From Acidobacteria bacterium RIFCSPLOWO2_12_FULL_54_10 (GTDB taxonomy: Bacteria; Acidobacteriota; Terriglobia; 2-12-FULL-54-10), in assembly GCA_001767075.1 (NCBI GenBank), contig MEKX01000115.1:1-35314 (forward strand): DNA of 35,314 nucleotides, read 5' to 3'. The position numbers were made by a program, and so were the translations under genes. How positions within the stretch are numbered: the stretch's first letter is position 1; every line of letters begins with the position of its first letter. The notes beneath the pieces were generated by a model. It saw only the letters and a list, made by a program, of their open reading frames with translations, did no database searches and was not told the origin of the DNA. Shown here piece after piece: positions 27,861 through 35,314 of this stretch.

Positions 27861-28523
27861 TTACTCGCCCAGAAATTCCCGCAGTTCATCTTCCGCGATG
27901 GCCCCCTCGCGGATGAGTCTCCATTTGGGAATGGTTACGTCCACGGTGGTAGCGGTCCGATGATCCAGGATGGGGCTGTCCAGGATCAAGGAGAGGTGTT
28001 CGCCGAGCGCGCCGAGCACCTCACGGGCCTCCGAGCAGGTGGGATGGCCGGAAACATTGGCGCTTGTGGCAATCAGGGGCATCCCAAATTGGGCCAGTAA
28101 ACGGACGGCGATGGTGGAGACTGGTTGCCGGACGGCTAGCCGCCTGGCATTCCCCGTTACTTTCAGAGGCACACAGGCGGAGGCTTCGATAATGATGGTA
28201 AGCGGACCCGGCCAATAGCGGTGTGCCAGAAGGTAGAAGCGGGAGGGAAGGCCCTTGGCCAGATCAACCACCTGTTCCACTGACTCGACAAACAAAGGCA
28301 AAGAACGGTCCCACGCACGGCTTTTGGCTTGGAACACCTTTTCGACAGCCGACAAATTGAAGGGGTCGGCCACCAGGCAGTACAGCGTGTCGGTGGGAAT
28401 GGCAACCAAATCCCCCCGGCGGATGGCGTTCACGGCGTAGTCAATCTTGTCCTCTTCCGGCTCAGCGGGTTGAATGGGGATGATTTCAGCCATTCTTCCT
28501 CCTGCCCGAAGCGAGACTAACAC
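27861..28523 (-). CDS. L-threonylcarbamoyladenylate synthase (TsaC/Sua5/YrdC family)
   Basis: GDLVAIPTDTLYCLVADPFN...WPGPLTIIIEAS...GMPLIATSANVSGHPTC. Confidence 0.92.
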   Translation of the reverse strand: MLVSLRAGGRMAEIIPIQPAEPEEDKIDYAVNAIRRGDLVAIPTDTLYCLVADPFNLSAVEKVFQAKSRAWDRSLPLFVESVEQVVDLAKGLPSRFYLLAHRYWPGPLTIIIEASACVPLKVTGNARRLAVRQPVSTIAVRLLAQFGMPLIATSANVSGHPTCSEAREVLGALGEHLSLILDSPILDHRTATTVDVTIPKWRLIREGAIAEDELREFLGE

Positions 28524-28715
28524 GGCTGGGCGGGAGGGTCAACCAAGCTCTTCCCAAAGGAAATGATTCGACACGCGGGCCTCTTGGCTCGCATCTGGGT
28601 TGACGGGTTGTCCTGGGATTTGTCTGGCAAAACGAACCGTTCAAAGCAGCCTGACCAGCGAGATAGCGGTGTTTTTCCACGGGCTGTCGGCAACGCTGGA
28701 GTAAAAATTCTAAAC

Positions 28716-29240
28716 TTACCCTCCATGTTCGCCGACTTGCCCTCCCCGGCTAATCTCCAAATCGGATTCCTTGGGGGCGGCGGCAGTCGGTCTTTGCTCG
28801 ACCGCTGTGCGTCGGGAGAGACGGTTGCTTTCCTCCAGGGCCGCCTCATAGCCTCGGCTCGTGTAATAGACCCTCTTCTGAAAAAATTCCGTGACTGCCT
28901 GCTGTACATTTTCCTCCAGAGTGATTGCGGAACTCCTCAAATATCTCCAGAGGTGCTTTTCCGCCAAGATCAACGCCAGAACAGTCTGTCCTAGCGGGAT
29001 GCCTTCGGCAAAACGCTGTTTGCCGGAGTCTTCCCCGGCGTTTTGGAGGGCAGGCTCGTCTTTGGAATCTAGCCACCGGACCAGATCCCGATAAATCATT
29101 TCCACGCGCTGGAACATCTCCATATCCGTTAGACGGCGGTAGTGACTGGTGCCCAGATTGCTCTTCAATTCTGGCACCAACATGCTGACCAGTTGCCGAG
29201 AGTCTTTCTCTATCAATTGAATCACCTTCGTGGCGTTCAT
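28716..29240 (-). CDS. Hypothetical helical protein
   Basis: MNATKVIQLIEKDSRQLVSMLVPELKSNLGTSHYRRLTDMEMFQRVEMIYRDLVRWLDSKDE; ATG at 29240 preceded by gaGGGAGca. Confidence 0.7.
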   Translation of the reverse strand: MNATKVIQLIEKDSRQLVSMLVPELKSNLGTSHYRRLTDMEMFQRVEMIYRDLVRWLDSKDEPALQNAGEDSGKQRFAEGIPLGQTVLALILAEKHLWRYLRSSAITLEENVQQAVTEFFQKRVYYTSRGYEAALEESNRLSRRTAVEQRPTAAAPKESDLEISRGGQVGEHGG

Positions 29241-29349
29241 TGCATGCTCCCTTCCTCGACTCTGGTCGTCCTGGAGCCGGTTCCATTTGAGTCCACTATA
29301 CTCCCCCCCTTCTCTTCTGTAAACCTGGGGCGGCGCGGGGCTGGGGAGG

Positions 29350-29859
29350 TTATTCCGGGTGTGCTGTTTTTCCGGCAACCAAGTCTACAGCATGCGGCAG
29401 CACGGTGTGGATGGCCTTCAAAGAATCTAGTGCCCCTTGCGGGCTTCCCGGAAGATTGACGATGAGGGAAGCGCCGCAGAGACCCGCCACAGACCGGGAA
29501 AGGACCGCCGTGGGGGTGGTCTTAGAACCTTCGCGACGCATTTGCTCTGTTAGACCGGGAATCTCGCGGGTGATGACTTTTTTCGTCGCTTCGGGGGTGA
29601 CATCGCGAGGGGAAAGTCCCGTGCCGCCGACCGTGAAGACCACGGCCACCCCATGGGAGCAAAATTCCCGTAAGGTAGCAGCGATCACAGCCAGATCGTC
29701 GGCGACAATCCGGCTTTCCAAGATCGTCCAGCCGTTTTGCTCCAGGAATTCCGCCACGGCGGGGCCGGAACGATCCGCTCGCCGTCCTGCGAATGCGGAG
29801 TCGCTGACAGTAAGAATGGCAGCCCGCAATGGTGGCGATGTCTGATTCTCACGCATCAC
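29350..29859 (-). CDS. Molybdopterin adenylyltransferase / MogA-MoaB family
   Basis: AAILTVSDSAFAGRRADRSGPAVAEFL, VVFTVGGTGLSPRDVTPEAT, LIVNLPGSPQGALDSL. Confidence 0.92.
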   Translation of the reverse strand: MMRENQTSPPLRAAILTVSDSAFAGRRADRSGPAVAEFLEQNGWTILESRIVADDLAVIAATLREFCSHGVAVVFTVGGTGLSPRDVTPEATKKVITREIPGLTEQMRREGSKTTPTAVLSRSVAGLCGASLIVNLPGSPQGALDSLKAIHTVLPHAVDLVAGKTAHPE

Positions 29860-30580
29860 GGTTTTGTTCGTCCAGAAGCCGGAGGGCTTCCATTAATAGC
29901 CCTTGCGTGGAATGCGTCGTCGTCTGCCGATCCGACCGGGAGTTGAAATCAATTTCAAAGGAGCCGTCCGACCAGCCCGCCACCCGGTATACAGCCTCGT
30001 CTCCTACAACGGAACCGAGTTCCGCGTGACGGATTTGGCCTTCGGAGAAAAACATCCGGCAACTTTCTCCGCCTCGGGTTAGCATTAGCAAGCAAGTTTT
30101 TTGGCCCAGTTCCATTGACTGTAGAAGATCAATCAGATTCATTTCGGACAACCGTCCGCGGATCACCCCTTCGGCGGGAGCCTGCTTCTGCATTTTTTCC
30201 CAGGCAATCTTTTCGAGGACCTTCTTGGTTCTGGAGGCCATCTCCTTTACGTAAAAAGGCTTGACGAAGAACTCTTCCACCACATCCGCCATTGGACGCA
30301 GTTTCTCGTCAATGTCCGATTTTGCCGCCATCAGGATCACCCGCACTCCCTGAGTTGCCGGATGCTCTTTTAATTTCTGAATCAACTGGCTTCCGTCCAG
30401 GCCCGGCATCCGGTAGTCGCAGATCACCAAGTCCGGCGGTGTTTGCAGGCACTGGAGCAAGGCTTCCGTCGAGTCCGTACTGGTAGCGATTTCGGCCAGT
30501 GGTTCCACCCCGCGTCGCATCAGGTCCACAATGAGGGGATTATCATCCACCAGCAGCACTCTAGCCTCGCTTTTGGCCAC
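29849..30580 (-). CDS. Response regulator receiver protein with C-terminal DUF4388-like domain
   Basis: RVLLVDDNPLIVDLM, LVICDYRMPGLDG (REC); GRLSEMNLIDLLQSMELGQKTCLLMLTRGGESCRMFFSEGQIRHAELGSVVGDEAVYRVAGWSDGSFEID. Confidence 0.88.
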   Translation of the reverse strand: MAKSEARVLLVDDNPLIVDLMRRGVEPLAEIATSTDSTEALLQCLQTPPDLVICDYRMPGLDGSQLIQKLKEHPATQGVRVILMAAKSDIDEKLRPMADVVEEFFVKPFYVKEMASRTKKVLEKIAWEKMQKQAPAEGVIRGRLSEMNLIDLLQSMELGQKTCLLMLTRGGESCRMFFSEGQIRHAELGSVVGDEAVYRVAGWSDGSFEIDFNSRSDRQTTTHSTQGLLMEALRLLDEQNRDA

Positions 30581-31094
30581 GCCCGCTCCTTTCTCTTGGT
30601 TTCCTCGGTTTTATCGGCTCCCTCGGTGTTTGCGACCGGAGAAAGGTCCCGCTCTTGCCGCCCCTTTTTTCCAAGAGACAAATATCGGTAATCACCATCG
30701 CCTTGTCAACGGCCTTGCACATATCGTAGATGGTCAGGGCCGCCACGCTGATTGCCGCCAGCGCTTCCATTTCGACACCGGTAACGGCGCGGGTAGCCAC
30801 GCTGGATTCGATTTCGACGCCCCCTGGCACCAGTCGGACCCGGACATCCACGTGGGTTAAAGGAAGCGGATGACAAAGCGGGATCAGGCTAGCCGTTTGT
30901 TTGGCCGCCGCAATCCCAGCAATGCGGGCAATCTCCAGCGGGTTCCCTTTCGGATTTTGGGGCAGCGAGCGGAGAAGTTCCGGTGACATTTTGACAAACC
31001 CGCGGGCGCGCGCCCGCCGCGCTGTGACCCGCTTCGCGCTGACATCCACCATGCGCACAGAGCCGTCTGGGTTGAAGTGGGAAAGTTTGGTCAT
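30561..31094 (-). CDS. moaC: Cyclic pyranopterin monophosphate synthase MoaC, with C-terminal tail
   Basis: VDVSAKRVTARRARA, IPLCHPLPLTHVDV, TGVEMEALAAISVAALTIYDMCKAVDK; non-canonical KP/R-rich tail. N terminus MTKLSHFNPDG. Confidence 0.93.
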   Translation of the reverse strand: MTKLSHFNPDGSVRMVDVSAKRVTARRARARGFVKMSPELLRSLPQNPKGNPLEIARIAGIAAAKQTASLIPLCHPLPLTHVDVRVRLVPGGVEIESSVATRAVTGVEMEALAAISVAALTIYDMCKAVDKAMVITDICLLEKRGGKSGTFLRSQTPREPIKPRKPRERSGRGQKRG

Positions 31095-31121
31095 TTGATT
31101 TTCCTGACCCCGCATACGGGC

Positions 31122-32333
31122 TCAGCGCGGAAGCACGGAAACCCACTCCCCCGCGGGGATTTCTGCGGTCTCCTCCGGAACGACCAGATAGCAATTGGCC
31201 CGGTTCAGACTGGGCAGGTCCCCGGAACCTTTCCATTCTACCGGAGAAACCACAGGATTGTGGTAACCGCCTTCCAGAAATCCCGGCAAAAAAGCGGTCA
31301 GTCCGGCCTTTCGCCGCAACTGGTTCGTCAATCGCGCTCGCAAAAAAATCAGAGGAGCTGCCGGTTCCCCAGCCAAGAGCGCCAGGGTGGGCCGAACAAA
31401 AAGCTCAAAAGTAACCATCGTGGAGAGGGGGTTCCCCGGCAATCCAAAGAAGAAGGTTCCCCTGGCCCGCCCAAAGACCAGCGGTCGGCCGGGTTGGATG
31501 GCCACCCCATCAAAGAAAAACTCCGCTTCCAACTGCGCCAGCACCTTTTCCACGAGGTCGAACTTGCCCATCGAGACGCCGCCGCTTAACAAGAGCAAGT
31601 CAGCCTGGAGTCCCTGGGCAATCATTTCGCGGAGCCGGTCCTCACGATCCGGGGCAATTCCCAACGGCAATGGAATCGCGTGCAGAGAAGCGACTTGGGC
31701 CTGGAGGGAATAGCTGTTGCTGTTGCGGATTTGGTACGGCCCCGGCGCAACGCCCAACTCGACGACCTCATCTCCGGTGGGAAGGATAGCGACCCGCGGC
31801 TGGCGGCAGACCGTAACCATCTGCTGGCCCACGGCAGCCATCATCGCGATTTCCCCGTAGCCAATCCTGCGCCCCGCTGGCAGGAGCAGGCCGCTCTGCA
31901 GGGATTCACTCCCCTGCCACACCACGTTTTCACCCGGAGCCACCCCTCGTTGGACCTCGATCAGCCCTTCGTGTTCGCGGGTATATTCGATCATGACAAC
32001 GGCGTCCGCGCCTTCCGGGACCGGAGCGCCCGTCATAATCTCCACACATTCCATCGCCCCCACGCTGCCGGAAAATGCACACCCGGCCCTGACCTGCCCA
32101 ATCAAACGCAACTGCGCAGGTAACCCCGCCAAGTCAGCGGATCGAACAGCAAAACCATCCCGAGTGGCGCGTGAGAAGGGAGGGAAATCGCGGTCCGCAC
32201 GGACCGGCTCCGCCAGGACCCGCCCTAGGCTGTCCAGCAAAGGGACTGTTTCTGGTTTTGGTGGTGAAATCCTGCGGAGCAGGATTTGTTCGATGACCGT
32301 CTCCCGCGCGGATTGGAATTTCAAGATCGCCAT
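31122..32333 (-). CDS. moeA: Molybdopterin molybdenumtransferase MoeA
   Basis: EIMTGAPVPEGADAVVMIE, ILPTGDEVVELG, IRNSNSYSLQAQ, LLLSGGVSMGKFDLV, GLPGNPLSTMVTFELFVRP. Confidence 0.95.
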   Translation of the reverse strand: MAILKFQSARETVIEQILLRRISPPKPETVPLLDSLGRVLAEPVRADRDFPPFSRATRDGFAVRSADLAGLPAQLRLIGQVRAGCAFSGSVGAMECVEIMTGAPVPEGADAVVMIEYTREHEGLIEVQRGVAPGENVVWQGSESLQSGLLLPAGRRIGYGEIAMMAAVGQQMVTVCRQPRVAILPTGDEVVELGVAPGPYQIRNSNSYSLQAQVASLHAIPLPLGIAPDREDRLREMIAQGLQADLLLLSGGVSMGKFDLVEKVLAQLEAEFFFDGVAIQPGRPLVFGRARGTFFFGLPGNPLSTMVTFELFVRPTLALLAGEPAAPLIFLRARLTNQLRRKAGLTAFLPGFLEGGYHNPVVSPVEWKGSGDLPSLNRANCYLVVPEETAEIPAGEWVSVLPR

Positions 32334-32349
32334 TCTCTACCCACAGCAC

Positions 32350-33018
32350 GAGTCCCGAAGGGACGTTTGAAAGTAGCCCAGCACGGTTTGGCGCTTCGCC
32401 AAACCCAATGCTGGGTTGTGAGTCAACCAAAGGTGCCAGTCCCGTCAGGGACGGCTGAATCATTCCTCCTGCATTCCGTGGCTCTCCAAAAATTTCCTGT
32501 ATTCCTCCGCAAAGCTCACCCGCTTGTGATGCTCGGCCTGGGCTTGGATATACGCCACCGTCCGCTCATTTTGCGCCACACCGATGGAAAAGGCTCCAAA
32601 TCCTTCTTGCCACGAAAATCTTCCTATGCGGGGAAAATTTTCATTCACCCACTTCGAAGACCCAGCTTTCAACAATTGAACCGCCTTGGAAACCGAAGCC
32701 GTCCGCGATAACGAGAGCAACACATGAACATGGTCGGCCACGCCCCCGACCGCAAGCGCTGCCATGCCGTTCTCCCGCGCGATACCGCCCAGGTAGGCGT
32801 GAAGGCGTTCGCGCATTCCCTCCCGGATCAAAGGTCGCCGCTCGGCGGTGGTGAACACGACGTGAACTAAACAGCAGATATGACTGTGAGACATGATTTC
32901 AGCCGTCCCTGACGGGACTCACCTCTATGGTTGGCAATTCTTACCCAGCACTGGGTTCGGCGCAAGAACCCCCACGCCGAACCGTGCTGGGCTAATTTCA
33001 AACGTCCCTCTGGGACTC
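32350..33018. mobile_element. RAYT/REP element: Y1 transposase gene flanked by ~110-120 bp inverted repeats
   Basis: Left arm 32350-32459 and right arm 32898-33018 are imperfect reverse complements; both contain GTCCC-N-GGGAC and CCCAGCAC/GTGCTGGG hairpin units. Confidence 0.85.
32460..32894 (-). CDS. REP-associated tyrosine transposase (Y1_Tnp / IS200-like)
   Basis: CLVHVVFTTAERRPLI, GGVADHVHVLLSLS (HUH), QEGFGAFSIGVAQNERTVAYIQAQAEHHKRVSFAEEYRKFLE. Confidence 0.93.
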   Translation of the reverse strand: MSHSHICCLVHVVFTTAERRPLIREGMRERLHAYLGGIARENGMAALAVGGVADHVHVLLSLSRTASVSKAVQLLKAGSSKWVNENFPRIGRFSWQEGFGAFSIGVAQNERTVAYIQAQAEHHKRVSFAEEYRKFLESHGMQEE

Positions 33019-33107
33019 CTTACTGCTACCCCAATGTAGACAAACACACGGCACAGAAATCGTGCCGCGGCTACGGGGCTATCTATCCACACCTGGCCTC
33101 TGGCCCC

Positions 33108-33596
33108 CTATCTTACCGCCTCCGCGTAGGTCCACCAGCGTTCCGTTTTTCCGGGTCGCCGCACCTGGACCAGCCCAGAGAAAATCGCGGTGTCGGATAG
33201 GTAAACCTCTTCTCCTTGCTCGAACGGCACGCATTCGCCGTCGCGGTAGGCGCGGCCCACCGAGCCTATAAATGCCGCGCGGTCTTGGTCGTGAAGATAG
33301 CCGTTCAACTCCTCAAACTTGGCGCGGTTCAGACACCCAAACCACGACGGGCCGGCAATCCGGCGCAGACCGGACGAATCCGCGTGCGTGGCCTGGGTTT
33401 TAGTGGCGGGCTTGGTGGTTTGCGACGGGGATGGCGTTGTGGTCAGGGGTGAGGGTCTGTTGGCCGTTACTTGCCGGTAAGCGTTGGCCAGTCGCGCATA
33501 TTTATCCTGCTCAGCATGGTAGCGGGAACGAAAAACCAGCGTCGAGATGGCTAAAATCAGCGTTGATAAGACCAAGAATCCGGTTATGGTTTTCAT
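33108..33596 (-). CDS. Hypothetical secreted or membrane-anchored protein
   Basis: N-terminal TM MKTITGFLVLSTLILAISTLVF; strong AAGGAGGACAAGCCATG start context. Confidence 0.7.
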   Translation of the reverse strand: MKTITGFLVLSTLILAISTLVFRSRYHAEQDKYARLANAYRQVTANRPSPLTTTPSPSQTTKPATKTQATHADSSGLRRIAGPSWFGCLNRAKFEELNGYLHDQDRAAFIGSVGRAYRDGECVPFEQGEEVYLSDTAIFSGLVQVRRPGKTERWWTYAEAVR

Positions 33597-33642
33597 GGCT
33601 TGTCCTCCTTGGGGAGACCATAAATGCCGCCGAAGTGTTCAA

Positions 33643-33963
33643 TCATCTTAAGCCTGGGAAGCCTTCGGCTATTCCGGGTGGATGTCCTACAGTCCCATCG
33701 TCTTTAATTATGAAGAGCGATAGGCGTTTACCATCTTGCAATTCGAGCACGAACTTTTTCCCAAGGGACCTGTGTGTAAAGAATGGATCGGTCAGATTCC
33801 AAACGCGGCCAGTAAACCACGAACTGAATGGATGACCATCCTGGAATTCTCGCCAGAGGGAAATATCGTAGGAGACCAGAATGCGAGAGTCATCCTGAAA
33901 CACGGCAACGCCACAGTCGGCACCCCTATAGATGAGGCGCGTTTCTGAGCCTGGAGGTTTCAT
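33643..33963 (-). CDS. Small hypothetical protein
   Basis: MKPPGSETRLIYRGADCGVAVFQDDSRILVSYDISLWREFQDGHPFSSWFTGRVWNLTDPFFTHRSLGKKFVLELQDG; no recognised family. Confidence 0.5.
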   Translation of the reverse strand: MKPPGSETRLIYRGADCGVAVFQDDSRILVSYDISLWREFQDGHPFSSWFTGRVWNLTDPFFTHRSLGKKFVLELQDGKRLSLFIIKDDGTVGHPPGIAEGFPGLR

Positions 33964-34174
33964 AGAAATGACCCTCGATGAACGCAAGGAGCCAGCCAGA
34001 AAGTTATACCACGAACGGACCTGTCCACGATGTGGAAGAAAATCAGCAACGCAGAATTAGCGCACTACCCAGGCTCTCCGGGGCTTACTGGATTGCGCTA
34101 TACACTAACTGTGAAAGTGCTCTAAAGCCGTGCCCTGACGAACTCCATGAAATCACGCATTTATGCGATGACTT

Positions 34175-35314
<1,140 letters not shown>

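Overview
This 35.3 kb window looks like a bacterial chromosome segment. An Acidobacteria-like origin is only a guess from gene content and style. Recognisable genes on the + strand: a rhomboid protease (cut by the left edge), a CuA-like cupredoxin, a type III PKS plus SAM methyltransferase pair, a diheme cytochrome c, and a CocE/NonD-type hydrolase. These are followed by a redox cluster (nine-CxxCH cytochrome c, cytochrome b, histidine kinase with a CxxCH motif in its sensor region, NarL/LuxR response regulator), a VWA protein, tRNA-Lys(CTT), a type IV pilin-like protein, and an F-type ATP synthase block (b', b, delta, alpha, gamma). On the - strand: a trypsin-like protease, selB, TsaC/Sua5, a moeA-moaC-REC/DUF4388-mogA cluster, a RAYT transposase inside long inverted repeats, and purA (cut by the right edge). 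Decayed DNA is concentrated at ~7.8-8.7 kb (IS630 mosaic fused in frame to the multiheme cytochrome ORF), 13.9-14.5 kb (IS5/IS630/M24 peptidase mosaic) and 19.7-21.5 kb (IS5, GMC oxidoreductase and ABC-2 permease remnants). Top leads: (1) the cytochrome operon coupled to a putative heme-c sensor kinase; (2) an in-frame TAG splitting atpF; (3) the RAYT element with ~110-120 bp inverted-repeat arms; (4) a MITE-like element abutting the selB stop codon; (5) a response regulator embedded in the Moco cluster. All calls are from reading the sequence and supplied translations; no database search was possible.
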